A stretch of DNA of 64,000 bases from Ganoderma boninense (lineage: Eukaryota; Basidiomycota; Agaricomycetes; Polyporales; Polyporaceae). This document shows positions 11,600 through 22,948 of the stretch, in pieces. The stretch covers positions 2,822,823 to 2,886,822 of the forward strand of contig CM035304.1 of NCBI GenBank assembly GCA_002900995.3, written 5' to 3'. The notes beneath the pieces were generated by a model that was not told the DNA's origin, ran no database searches, and saw only the letters and a list, made by a program, of their open reading frames with translations. Every line of letters begins with the position of its first letter. Within the stretch, counting starts at the first letter, position 1. The position numbers and the translations under genes are program-made.

Positions 11600-13480
11600 T
11601 TATCACTTGCAATTTCCACTCTACAATGATATCAAAATTTCTATGTCCAACCGTCTTGCCGCAAGATTTATTTGGGCTACATCCCGACATTTGTCGCTGA
11701 CGCGAAAGAAATTGCACCACCGGGAATCGAACCTGCCGACAACGGGCGGCTCAACCCGATGGCCATCAGTGGCCCGAAAACCTCCGCAGACCGCCCTTCT
11801 AAGCTGGTAGTAGTACCGCCTTTCCTTCAAAATTCTAAACTCCATGCTGCATGCATTCCTCGTACCACGCAGAAAACACTCAATGCATCCTCCAGCACAA
11901 GCCATGGACTTCCGAGTCGACACCTGGGCCCAACGCTCCAAACGCTGGCCGTCGACGGCGTAGAACTGAAAAGCCCAGGAGGGATGGTCATGCCTGCTCG
12001 CAGGCGTCCTGGCGAGCGCAGACATCGATGCAGGCTACAGCTAGGCATCCAATTCCGTGGAGAATTGTGTCGTCTGGCTCTAAGACTGGTATACTTTGGG
12101 CAATTCGGTAAGTCCGATCGTGTTTGCTGCGACAGCTGGCTGCTGCGCTGGACCGAGCCCGAGAGTGATTGTAGCTTGTGTATCGTGCAGTTCCCCTGCA
12201 AATATAGCCGGTTATCGCTAGTATCGCTTTTTGATGGGTCGCGACATTCTGTGCAGTGGCGAACCAGCTGTGGGCGATTCTCGAGGTAGTGTTCGTACAT
12301 AAGGAGGCTGTTTCCTGTGAGTATACGCGCGCAATTTCTTTCTCTCACCATCGATGTCTCTGACACACTTCATTGATGAGATTTTGGTTTGAATTTTCAA
12401 GCAAGCACTGCGGCGCGGTCTCTCCACGCCAGCCATCTGCTACGCACATCCGCTGGTGTAGCTAAGACTCAGGACTGTCGATCTGGATAGGAAGGCCTCC
12501 ATGCGTGCGTTGACCCACATTACATGACCTGTTGGTACATTGCTCACGAGCTTGGCGCTTCTGAAGGCGACCATTTTTCCATCCAAGATTGATCCGCCTA
12601 CGGTGCACTCAGTACTAGGTCGGCTTGCAGCTTGGTGTGCTATCAGGGCCTTGTATACTGAAACACAGCACGCAGAGATGCTCGCCCCTTCCGCGATGGT
12701 CTGTGGTCCAGCCTCCAAGCAGCCGATTGTATACACCATCTATGTGTCAGCTTGCCAGGTTAAAAGGCGATGAGGCAGTCAACGCTGTACAGCGACGTTG
12801 TAGAGAGTCTGAATATCTGATTTCGAGTTCCGTCACATCGAATATGGCCACTGGACAGGTCAGTGTAGCCCTATTAATTCCCATGTCACGGTGCCCTCAT
12901 TCTTGACATAGGTGTACACTCAGTCCTTGGACTGTCCAGAGATGTTCTAGGTCACTGTGCCGGACATGCGTCCATTTTGCGTACCACCACGACGTCTCGA
13001 GCAGGAGCTCAAGGAGGTGTGGACTTCTTGGTCTAGATCACGTGTGGTGGTGAGGACGTCCCGTCGACCGACACAATGGAGACTGCATTTCATGGTCAGG
13101 GTGGTGGAGGCAGTTGCGACGACTTGCAAGCAGGTGGAAAACCAGCGCAGTAGGTGCCTGCGTCACCATTCTTGCCGCGATCGTCGCTGATTCCTTCCTA
13201 TATTAGCAAACACTCACGTAAATCATTAAATGTGCCTCTCTATCTGCAGCAAGGCTATAGACCATTGCGTCGAGCTCATCAAACTGGAGGATCTGAACGA
13301 CCGCGCAAGGCTGTAGAGCTGCGAGGTTAACATCGGTAGGCGGTGATTCTAACTGAAATTCATAGGAGCTCAGTGCGAGTGTTCAAAAGTCCAAAGTTCA
13401 TCTCGCGCTACTCGTGTATATGGACGGTAGCTAGCGCAACTTGAGAAACGGGCCAGCGATTATATGCTTAGTGCACGAAT
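11600..13480. repeat. Spacer block, copy 2 of 3, and F-box upstream region
   Basis: No supported gene. The part 11780-12560 is related to the spacers at 9.9-10.9 and 20.8-21.8 kb. The part 12560-13200 is a degraded relative of 21720-22340. A motif GGTTCGATTCC on the minus strand near 11720-11730 equals a tRNA B box, but no tRNA can be folded around it. The last 300 bases lead to the F-box gene. Confidence 0.4.
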
Positions 13481-13626
13481 ATGTCATATAGATCGTTAGT
13501 TGAGCGGTCTTTCTCACGCGATCCGGTTGTGGGTCCAGCTCGCACAGCCCATCGTCTCCGCCTGTCTCCGACCACCTATCTCACCATCCTCCCATCGATA
13601 TCATTGTCTCCTTCCACCATCCAGCG

Positions 13627-15049
13627 ATGTCTGCACCTGTCCTCTCCCTCCAGCCCTCTGAGCTATCTCCTACGCCTTCTATGGCCTCCGAATCCGCCTT
13701 TCCTCTGGAGATCTACGAGCATATCTTGGACTTCGTCACCGAGGACGTCGAAGATGAACGCTATGTCTGGAAAAAGACATTGGCGAACACTTCCCTCGTA
13801 CGCCATGACTGGCATCCGAGGAGTCGTGCACTCTTATTCCGCGTTCTGCGCCTCGGCAGTGCAACGGACGGGGACTCGAGATTGTGTCGCCTTCGAGATC
13901 ACCTTCGAGTTGCCCCACACCTGGCGGACTACGTGGAAGAGGTCCGCATTGTCCACCGACCCGAGAGTTCTAGGCTTTTAGAGTCGTTCCCCAGATGGCT
14001 GGCTGTCTATCTCCCCCGCCTCAAGACGATTTACGTCAAGCTTATGACCTCCATCCCGCTCAACATGCATCGCTTCTTCTGCTTGCCTAGTGTCCGGGTT
14101 CAAAGTGTCATGACCCTTGAATACGACTATATAGGTCTGTGGGATACTTCGGAGCTCGAAGGACTTCTTCTGCCCTACCCCAACGTACGCATCTTGACCC
14201 TGCACCAAGTGGGATGGATAGATCGTACCCATCAGTGGAAAGGCAAGGGTCTACCAAGGCCACTCAGGGTTTCTCTCGCCCTAACTGAGTTACGGCTGAT
14301 GCTCAATGCGAGTGGATTGGTTCGTAGTCGAAGATTGTTGGTCAACTGTAGGACTTCTTCACTAATTATTGTGCGTCCAGCGAAGTATCCACCTCGTCAA
14401 TAGGCTGGGTTATGAATATCTCCTACAAGCGTGTAGGGGGACACTCTCAAAGCTGTTGATAAACATCATTCCCATGCGAATCCTTATCCTACAATTCCAA
14501 GGTTTGTCGCAAAAGTGGTTCTTGGAGAATAGCAATAATCGCTTATCACATCGTGGCTTAGATGATCATTTCCTCAACGTCATCGAATTCCCTCATCTCG
14601 AAGTCCTCAATTTAGAGATACTTATGGTGCCTACCCTGACGACCCGGTTCAAAGATAGGGAGGATAAATCCATCATTCCTTACGCTGAGGTTATCTCCGT
14701 GATCCCGCGCTTCCTACGCCGCCTCAGTGCGAATCAGCTACGCATCCTGAGACTCACCTTTGCGTCCCCAGACATTGATGAAGCACCAAATATGTTCCTC
14801 GAACATCTCATGGCAATACGTGAACCTCTGGAGGAACTGGTTCTTGCTTCCTACTTTCCAAGCCTAAAGACCATTACCTTCGACCTCGGGCATCGTGCCC
14901 GAGACATTGCCTCGTGGCAGTCGCACATTACCAAGTGCTTCCCGGAACTTGTGAAGGCTGTTTGCGTCCAGGTTATCCCACACGACCCTATGACGTATGT
15001 GGTTCAGAGCGCGTTCCACCGTTATTATAACTCACGTGATTCACAGTGA
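13627..15049 (+). CDS. F-box-like protein, tandem copy A
   Basis: F-box proteins choose targets for SCF ubiquitin ligases through Skp1. Here FPLEIYEHILDFV (about residue 25) is the F-box-like start, with the second half SLVRHDWHPRSRALLFRVL after it. The rest has irregular leucine-rich repeats (LPRLKTIYVKL, YPNVRILTLHQV, FPHLEVLNLEIL), the usual layout of the large F-box family in Agaricomycetes. Three exons are inferred: 13627 to about 14319, about 14382-14502 and about 14562-15049, with introns ending CGTCCAG and GGCTTAG. The frame is open throughout. By eye it is about two thirds identical in protein to copy B at 22949, with the same intron positions. A family Y gene follows on the same strand. 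No substrate can be named. Confidence 0.75.
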
Positions 15050-15571
15050 GTATATCCGGCCTGACATACTGCGGCCTGGGTTCTACTACTAAACTCTTCA
15101 ACAAGTGGCTGAAGTGCGTTGTTATTGTGTACAAGAAGAAAGTACACGTCGGGATCTTGAATCTATTTAGTGAGTGGTAATTCTCCTAGTAAAAGTCGTG
15201 TTCTGACAGCCGGCCTTCAGTGTAATAGCACTGTACTCCGACATTGTGGATTCATAATTCTTCACGGTGGCAACCACCTTGAGGCACTCTTACATCAGGT
15301 CAATAGGATCACTTATCGTCTGGTGCCGTTCACTGTCTCTGCGTAGCGCCTAACGCCCCGTAAAGGCTGCCACTGGTATCAGTTACACGGTTTCCATACG
15401 GTAGAACACGTGTTCTAACATAAAATATCCTGCAATACGCCTCGTCGTCGCCTCGTCGGTACCGATTCTAGGACTTAAAGCCAAGTGAGTTGCATGTGGT
15501 CCTGTTCTGTGTCTGCTTTTCCTCCCCGCTATACGCTTCCTCTTGCCCTACATCGTTCACCACGATTGACT
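15050..15571. other. Spacer between F-box copy A and family Y copy A
   Basis: No gene. The part 15350-15480 matches the flank after the other F-box copies (24720-24830), around GTAGAACACGTGTT and the CGCCTCGTCG run. It probably holds the family Y promoter. Confidence 0.4.
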
Positions 15572-16766
15572 ATGGACACCTTTCTGTGGGCCAAATTGGT
15601 CTGGGGAAAATCTACAACATTTAGACATGTGCAACTCTTTAATGCAAGATTTCACGAACTAAGGCCACCCTCGGCCCGAAAGATGTACCATGTATCGCAA
15701 TCATCGAAGGAAGACATCTTCAACCTTATTAAAAATCTTGTCGCGTGCGCCAAAGGGAGACTAATTCTGCAGCTTGAATCCCCTATGCTAGATTGGTGGG
15801 ATGATCTGCTCGAATTGTCCCAGCGCATTCCGGTAGGCGGAGTGCTCCAAGTATCGCGGCCTCAGTGTGCCACCGCAGAGATGGCTGTCATTCCCAAGCC
15901 TGGTTCTCAAGGAATACTTGGAGCGATTGATGGACTCTGTGTCTTGAACAACAATCCAGAAGTGAGTGTTTGTGGTATATAGCGGATGATTTCACTTCGC
16001 TGAATGAGTCATATCCGTCGTCCAGGAGTGTTCTGCTTGGACAGGAGTCTTCCTCGCATCGTTGCTCAAATGCTGTCAAAACAGACTCACATTCGTTCTA
16101 TGTGATATCTTCTCCATCGCAAGCCTAGTCGACATATACCAGGATGGTCGGTCGTCATCTCTATTCCACGCTGGAGTGTAGTCACGCTTACCAGTCTCGC
16201 TAGATCCCAAGCCTGTTCCAAAGAGCTCCGATGCTTCCTCTCCTCCCGTTCAACTGGTGGAAAGAATCGAGGCTGCACAGCTCAACACTATCTTTGTCCT
16301 CGTAAACTTCAAGCTTGACCGTGACTCTCACCTCACCGGCCCTGACGTCCCCGATGTCGCAAGCACCGTAGGCCGCCTCTTCACGGGAGGCCGTCTTGAG
16401 GTTACCGACGCCACCCTAGTCGTCTGGGCGTGTTATCCGCGCGATCTCGCTGCGCGTGGCGACTTCTCCGAGGCGGCGACGCGCCGTCGCCTTCACGAGG
16501 AGCTGGAGCCTCGCATTCGACGGCTGCGTGATCTTCCGCCAATTCGCCCTCAGGGGTCTGGTGAGTCGTCCACCGGGGTCCGGCCATTTCGCGAAGTGGA
16601 GTTTCAAATGTGTCCGTACGACCAGTGGCATGCAGGAGGGATCGCCGAGATACCTGAGGAAGTCTGGGAGGCCATTTTGAAGGCGACAGGAGGCGACAGC
16701 AATACCCCTCAAGGAACTACGGCAGAGGCGAGGACGGGGGAGGCACGGACAGCAGAAGACTCTTGA
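15572..16766 (+). pseudogene. Family Y gene, copy A (unknown family, one in-frame stop)
   Basis: I do not recognise this family. Two exons are inferred: 15572-15961 (donor GTGAGT) and 16026-16766 (acceptor GTCCAG), joining in phase. Exon 1 gives a hydrophobic helix-rich part (LILQLESPMLDWWDDLLEL). Exon 2 gives VLCDIFSIASLVDIYQD, then one TAG stop at 16179-16181, then a well kept C-terminal module of about 150 residues with ASTVGRLF, LVVWACYPRDLAARGDFSE, FQMCPYDQW and IAEIPEEVWEAILKAT. Copy B has Tyr at the place of the stop. The C-terminal module is about 80 percent identical in the two copies, higher than for the neighbouring F-box proteins. An alternative start at 16257 (MERIEAAQL) would give a free 169-residue protein. 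Confidence 0.45.
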
Positions 16767-18440
16767 TCGCCACTACTTACCATGGCGGCGATGGACGCGA
16801 CACCTGCCCCGGATCACTCTCCGACGAGGCATTCCCCATTCTCCATCCTTCCCTTGCATTCTCCGTCCACCTCCACACCACATGAACATCAGAGCATCAC
16901 TGTATCGAACAGTAGACTTCCTGTATCCGTAGCAGCACTGTACATCACGCATCGTGCCATGATCGCTGCACTCATGTTTTACCAGCCCTTTACGACGCTC
17001 CGCTCGACGTTTGGACGAGGCACTGACATGCGTCATACGATACGAAAGGCCATATTCGAACTCCGAGGTCTAGATCCGAAGAGGCCGAACGTGTCAGGCC
17101 GGCTGGGGGGCAACCCATCGCTGTCACCCAATTGTCAGGCCATCACCGAGGCCGATGAAGAGTAGAGACGTATACTTTCAGTTCCGGAGGGGGCGGGTTC
17201 GCCCCTTGCCAGCGGGCCACTGCGGGCATATAGCAGCTTCAAGTTGGGCATGCCCCTTGACGCCTCGAGCGAGATGAGAGATTGTTTTGCGAAGTGTGTC
17301 GCACGCCGCTCCATGCCTCGCGGCATGGCCGGCCCTGTTCCGACTAATCAGCTCAGTTGCGGAGACATACGGCGTCGCCGCTCGGCTACCTACCATTTGT
17401 GCCAATGATACTTTCCGGTATGCCCCACAACGCGCCGCCCACGGTCCATCGAGGCAGTATCTGTAGTGCGACGAGTACATTTGCGTACCCTGAAAGCCCT
17501 GCCACAACCGTCTCGAGCCTCTAGCCTCTTGCGATTGTCGCCACTGTGACTGCTGCCATTCCCAGAGTAGAAGTCAGCATCGACAAATGACATTCGGATG
17601 AATCGCGCACTCCTCACTGTTGAGGTTTCATGAGGGCCCGAGCTCGGCATGGTTGGAGTGCCCGAACTGCACGACATCATTAGTATCGAGAAGGAATATA
17701 GCCTGTTGAACATGTGGCGCAGCAGACACTGGCAACGAGGAAAGGTGAGGCGAGAGCTCGAGCACCGAATATTAGATGCGCGTTCGAACGGTGCTCACCG
17801 GGAGTCTCGCCTCGGAACACTACCGAGTGCGAAGCCATAAGAACTGCTGCGGTACCAGTCACTGCGACGCAGAGATCTCCTAGGGCGTCGAAAGATCATA
17901 TCCAAGGCTGAGTGTTCACGATCAACGGCGACTGGCACCGACGAAACGCCCCGCCACCTTCGGGCGCTTGAGTTGCCTTGCGCGTCGCAGCCCAGAACAT
18001 TCGATCATCGACCCTCCACCGACCAGTGCACACGACCTTGCTGGTGAAAGGCGGGGCTGGCGAGCACACTCCTGGTCCAACCATCAACGCATGTCGGTGC
18101 TGCAAAATACATTGCTGCGGGAAGCGGCGCCGGGGGGCGCCGCGACTACACTACGGCGAAAGCGAGATCCAAGAGTGCGTATGCTGCTGAGCGGGGGTGG
18201 TGGTGGTGCGTATACGTGGTGTTTGGTGTTTGCTGAAAGTTTGCGTGAGCATGAGTAAAGAGTAATAGTAGGTAGTAAGACACGACTGGCGCGCAACCGG
18301 CCACAGGGACCGCGGGGGAGGGGGCGACCAGCGGAATAAAGATGTGTGCTAATATACGGGAAATAAAAGGCGATGGTACTTTTCGCTGCGTACTAAATCT
18401 ATGGTGGCATGATGATGCGGAAGGTGGTGACGTGGGGCAT
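16767..18440. other. Noncoding block between family Y and Hsp70, left unit
   Basis: No supported gene. The block matches 26205-27890 of the right unit along its length, very closely from about 18000 on. Short open frames on both strands do not keep their frame between the copies. It includes the G/C hairpin at 18124-18143. Confidence 0.5.
18124..18143. repeat. Perfect G/C hairpin downstream of Hsp70, left unit
   Basis: Eight-base arms GCGGCGCC and GGCGCCGC around a GGGG loop. The same hairpin is at 27568-27587. It lies beyond the 3' end of both Hsp70 copies. Confidence 0.6.
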
Positions 18441-20413
18441 CGGCCGAGAAGGAGAAGGCCGCCGCGCTCGTCGCTGAGCTGCGCGAGCTTGCGGTCAAGG
18501 GCCAGGCGGGCGACGCGGCGGTTGACGCGGACAAGATCCGCGAGAAGATCAACGAGACGCAGCAGGCGTCGCTCGGCCTCTTCCAGAAGGTGTACGAGAA
18601 GCGCAACGCCGACGGCGCCGCGAACGCGGAGAACAAGGAGGAGAAGAAGGATTAAGTTCCCGCTCGCTCTTCCCTGCTCGCCCTTTGCTTCGTCCGTCCA
18701 CTCTACCCGCGCCGCCTCCCCTCGTGCCCCACAGTGCTGCGTCGTCGGTAGACGATCCTTCTCCCCACTCCCGTGGCGTCGATCTGGTCCTTGAACTCGT
18801 TCATCGCCTTCTCTGTGTCTGCGCACACCGAGTCCGCCTTGTTCGCCTCCTCGATCAGGCCCTTGCGCGCCTTGTCAGTCTCGGCATACTCCTCGGCCTC
18901 CGAGACCATGCGCTCGATATCCTTGTCCGAGAGACCGGACGAGGACGCGATGGTCATCGACTGGTCCTTGTTGGTCGCCTTGTCCTTGGCAGTGACATGG
19001 ACGATACCATCTGCAAGAAGTCGCTTAGCGAAAGAGAGGACGACGACAGAACACTCCAAACATACCAGCATCAATGTCGAAGGTGACGTCGATCTGGGGC
19101 ACGCCCTTGGGTGCGGGAGGAATGCCGACAAGGTTGAAGTTGCCGAGGAGCTTGTTGTCGCGGACGAGCTCACGCTCACCCTGGAAGATCTTGACCTCAA
19201 TGGCAGTCTGACCGTCCGCCGCCGTCGAGGTGACGTCAAGCTCTCGAACTACGGTCGCATGACCTTCAAGTTGATGTGCTTGGGGCCCGATGCGTCAGCG
19301 GCGATGAAGGGCAAGTTGATCTCCGTCTGTGTCGTCGACGACAGCTCAATCTTCGCCTTCTCCGACGCCTCACAAATACGCTGGATGGCGACGGGGTCGT
19401 CCTTGAGGTTGAACTCCTTCTGGAACTCCTCCAGGATATGCTTGACGAGGACGATGTCGAAGTCCTCGCCACCAAGGTGAGTGTCACCGTTCGTTGACAT
19501 CTGCATCTCAAGGATCGAGATATCGAAGGTTCCACCTCCGAGATCGTACACAGCAATAATAGAGTTGTCAGCGCGGTCAAGTCCGTAGGCGAGCGCGGCC
19601 GGTGTGGGCTCGATGATGACACGGAGGACGTCGAGACCCGCGACGGACCTTCGTTGCTTGCCGTTGCGCATCGTTGAAATACGCGGGAACGGTAACAACA
19701 GCGCGGCTACGAATTCGTGAGCCAACACGCAAGGGCTGAACGAAAGCAGGCTACTCACTTGACCTTTTTGCCCAGATACTGCTCCCGACAACTCTTCCGA
19801 CGACTGCCACATTACAGACATTAGACCACTCCCTTCGCGCAATTGACTGTCAAAACTCACGAATTGTTGCTTTTGTCGCCGTTCATGACCTCCACCGCTG
19901 TCCTGCTATCAGATTTTTGCACAATGTTGAAAGGCCTGAGTACGGGTCAGCACATTAATCCAAGCAATGGAAACGTAGCAGATGAGAAAATTGGTGGGTC
20001 AAAAGTATTTGACGATCATCCCTTCTGATTGAACGGAAGCAGTCATAATAATACAAATGAACATCACAATTCCACTGTTTTCCGAGCGCAACCTTCCTCC
20101 TTCCCCACTGTGACTTGTTCACAGGAGTGTAATGCACGCCGTGCTAGCGGAAGGACGTTGCCTCGCACCAGTGTCCGAGGCAAGCGCGTCGGTATGACGG
20201 GGAACATGAAGATAGGCCAACAACATGTGAAGTGACACCTCATCAGGCTAGCCTGAGTCAAGAAAACTAGCACGCTCCCCATGGAAAACGAGCAGAAAGA
20301 ATGATCACGAAGAATGAACTGACTCACCAATGCGCTGCACTGGCATCCTGCTTAACCTCGGCGTCGCTGAACTTGCGACCAATGAGACGACGGCCTGCCG
20401 CTTGGCTGGCAGG
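18441..20413 (-). pseudogene. Mitochondrial Hsp70 pseudogene (truncated, deleted, 3' end inverted)
   Basis: This is a broken copy of the Hsp70 gene at 28002-30671 and keeps its introns, so it is not a processed copy. Reading on the minus strand it starts inside the third coding exon at the duplication junction (20413), so the mitochondrial targeting sequence and the first ATP-binding loop are gone. About 350 bases that code for the second half of the ATPase domain and the start of the peptide-binding domain are missing (join near 19225). Smaller gaps lie near 19410 and 19496. The last 70 codons with stop and 3' flank (18441-18773) are inverted and now read on the plus strand. Nucleotide identity to the intact gene is high elsewhere. 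Confidence 0.85.
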
Positions 20414-20569
20414 CTGGCGATGAAGCGCCACTCGTGCAACCTACTTCAGTCCTCAAATTTGGAGGACGTGCACATCGTTTTCGGTTTTGTCAACTGGCAT
20501 GCGCGCTGCACGGAGAGGACGCCGTGCAGGATATGGTAAACGACGGCGACGAGCACGAAGACAGCCCTT

Positions 20570-20690
20570 CACCCTTCAAGCTCGGCTGTCATCCCGGCTC
20601 CCCTCTCCCCGCCGCCTCTGTACCCAACCTTGCAAGGGACGTAGGTTGTTGTCTTATCACCACAAAGCAGCCTGAGGTCGGGCGGTCGAA
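20570..20690 (+). pseudogene. Degraded family Y fragment at the duplication junction
   Basis: CCCTTCAAGCTCGGCTGTCA and the following 100 bases match the beginning of the C-terminal module of family Y (16.3 and 25.75 kb) and the fragment at 9640. The frame is lost. Its position just right of the Hsp70 junction fits the idea that this piece was at the left end of the duplicated segment. Confidence 0.5.
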
Positions 20691-22102
20691 CAGCCTGAGA
20701 TCGAAGACGAGACGCGAGGTGGAAGAGGATGAGTTTCGAATAAAGCAGGTGGTTGATGTGGATGACTCTTACTCAAGAGAAGAGACGAGCGAGACGATGA
20801 ATTGCCAGTGTGGCGATGCTACCGCGGGGAGAGGAGCAATGAGTGATAATGACTTGGCCTCGGACTCCGGAGCTGAGGCTGGTGCAGAACCCTGGACGCT
20901 GGGCGCCCATACCCACCCGGGGCCTCGGGCCGGCACGACCGGCCAGTGGCCGAAAACCTGCTTCGAGCTTCATCGACATCCTCTGCTCCTACCATGCACA
21001 GAACACTCCACCTACGTCTTCGCTCCCTTCATCTACCTCAAAATATGGTTCTCTCCACCGCACAAACTCAGGCCGTCGGCGTCCCATCAAGTACCACAGA
21101 AGCGAGGAGCACAGGAGGGATGGTTATGCCATGCGAGGCGGACCACCCTGGTAAGCGCATGCATATATGCAGGATACAGACATGCAACATGAAGTCTTAC
21201 TCAACAGAAAGTCGTATTGTCTGAATTCAGGGTTGGCACACTTTGGGCAACTTTCCGGTGAGTCCGATCGGGATTACGGTCACAGCTGGGTGCCGCGTTC
21301 GACTGAGCTCGAGGTAGACGGTAGCCCGCAGATGCTGCGGTTCCCCTGTAATTATGGCAGGCAGTAGGTCATATCACCTTTCTGATGGGCCGCGACTCTC
21401 TGTCCGGTGGCGAACCAGCCGTGGGCGATTCCCGAGGTAGTGTTTGTATATCCGGAGGCTGTTCCATGTGAGTATATACGCCCAATTTCTTCCTCTCACC
21501 ATTCGACGTCTCTGACACGCTTCATATATGCCATTTTAGCTTATTTATAGCGCATACAGTGGTGAATTTGCAAGCAAGCATTGCGGCGTGGTCTGCCCAC
21601 GCCAGCAGTCCGTTCGGCATATCCGCTGGTATAACCACGAGAGACTGTGGACCCGCATAGGAAGTCCTTCGTGCGTATGTCGACCAACAGTACATGAGCC
21701 GTAGATACAATGCTCACCAACTTGGCACTTCCGAAGGCGAGCCATTGTTCAGACCTGTTCCACTCAACATTGACCTGCCTATGGCGCACTCAGTTCGACT
21801 CCCGGCTTGGCAAGTTTGAATTGCAATATAACGCGCCGAGATGCTCGCGCACTCCATGATAGTCTGCGATCCAGCCTCGAGGCAGCCAGTTGTATACAAC
21901 ACTGACGTGCCAGTTTGTCAGATCAACGAAGGGCTCTGGCCAACGACATTGCAGCAAATCCGATTTCGAGTTTCCATTGGATCCAATATGGCCAGACTCT
22001 CCTGCGCGGAAAATGTCAGTATATCTCTACTGATCCCTTTGTCGCGGTGCCCTCATCCTCGAGATAGGTGGATATTCAGACCTCGGACTGTCCGGAGACG
22101 CT
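20691..22102. repeat. Spacer block, copy 3 of 3
   Basis: No supported gene. The part 20830-21780 is related to the spacers at 9.9-10.9 and 11.8-12.6 kb, with GTGAGTATATACGCCCAA, CTGACACGCTTCATAT and GCCCACGCCAGCAG in the same order. Confidence 0.5.
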
Positions 22103-22345
22103 TTGGGGCACGCGTCCTTTCGCCGCGATGTCTCGCGGATGCTGAAGGCGACCAGAGAGGAGCTCAAGGGCTGCGCGGAATTCAATCAAGATCGTGTTGA
22201 TGGTGGGGACGTCTCGTCAACTGACGCGGTAGAGACCGTGCGTTTCATGATCAAGATGGTGGAGGAGAACGCAACGACTAGCAGGTGGGAAACCAGTTCA
22301 ACAGGTGGCTACTTCGCCAAACGCCTCACCGTCGTCACTGACTAA
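22103..22345 (+). CDS. Short coding-like frame, unknown (possible last exon)
   Basis: An 80-codon open frame with helix-like composition (RDVSRMLKATREELKGCAEF, then ETVRFMIKMVEENATTS). I do not recognise it. The degraded counterpart in the left unit (about 12950-13190) keeps only scattered similarity and is out of frame. It may be the last exon of a small gene whose upstream part lies in the spacer, or chance. Confidence 0.2.
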   Translation: MGHASFRRDVSRMLKATREELKGCAEFNQDRVDGGDVSSTDAVETVRFMIKMVEENATTSRWETSSTGGYFAKRLTVVTD

Positions 22346-22948
22346 CATGCTATATCAGCGAACTCACCGCGTATACGCATGCCAAAGATGGTGCAGAAAG
22401 GTCCTGGCCTCTGCTCGCCAGTATTCGACAAGCAACGCAGGTTAGTTTCGCCTATGACGAGCACCATCCTTGGAGTGTTTGATCTCATGGTGAATCGCAT
22501 GCAGCATCCACTGTTGTTGGACGCGAATTCACTCTGCGTCGCGACGCTGGGACGGACGATAGCTATAGGTCAAAGCTGTTTCGAACTCGACGCAAGCCTC
22601 TCTTGCTGACATGCGCATGTACATCTGGTAGGAACTCGGCATGGGCGTCCAAGTAGTCCGAACTCCGCCTTTGGCCTCTCCTCATCATGTACTACCGGTC
22701 TGGAATCTGCCTGTTTCGGCGGCCACCGCAAGCTCAGAATCGGGCTAGCAGTGGTCACAAGTATAGGTCAAATGCAGGGATATGTCAACTGAGTGTACGA
22801 ACCGGTGGCCGATGCCCAGATGAGCGGTCGGGGATGACCTCGTTCTCACGCGATCGCGTTGTGGGTCCAGTAGCACAGCCCATTGTCTCCGACCATCTAT
22901 CCTATCTTCCCCTCCATCGATATCGTTGTCTCCTTCCACTATCCAACG
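22346..22948. other. Upstream region of F-box copy B
   Basis: No supported gene. From about 22830 the sequence matches 13500 onward (TTCTCACGCGATC, GTGGGTCCAG, CCATCGATATCGTTGTCTCC), the shared promoter and leader of the two F-box genes. Confidence 0.4.

Larger units (their letters stand above)
9522..20413. repeat. Left unit of the large tandem duplication
   Basis: The unit begins at GCGAAGCGCCACTTGTGC and ends inside the third coding exon of a mitochondrial Hsp70 gene. It holds, in order: a degraded family Y fragment, a spacer, a remnant of an F-box 3' end, a second spacer, an F-box gene, a family Y gene, a noncoding block and an Hsp70 pseudogene. The order matches the right unit at 20417-30299, except that the spacer and F-box part is itself partly repeated (9.9-11.6 and 11.8-15.5 kb). 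Confidence 0.8.

Noticed and set aside
11708..11820. tRNA gene on the minus strand (B box GGTTCGATTCC and an A-box-like CAGCTTAGAAGG)
   Set aside because: The T stem has two mismatches, no 5' acceptor strand pairs with TGGTGCA, and the distance between the boxes does not fit. At most it is a decayed tRNA or a tRNA-derived element.
18441..20413. A second working Hsp70 gene
   Set aside because: It lacks the start, the first ATP-binding loop and about 350 bases of the middle, and its 3' end is inverted.
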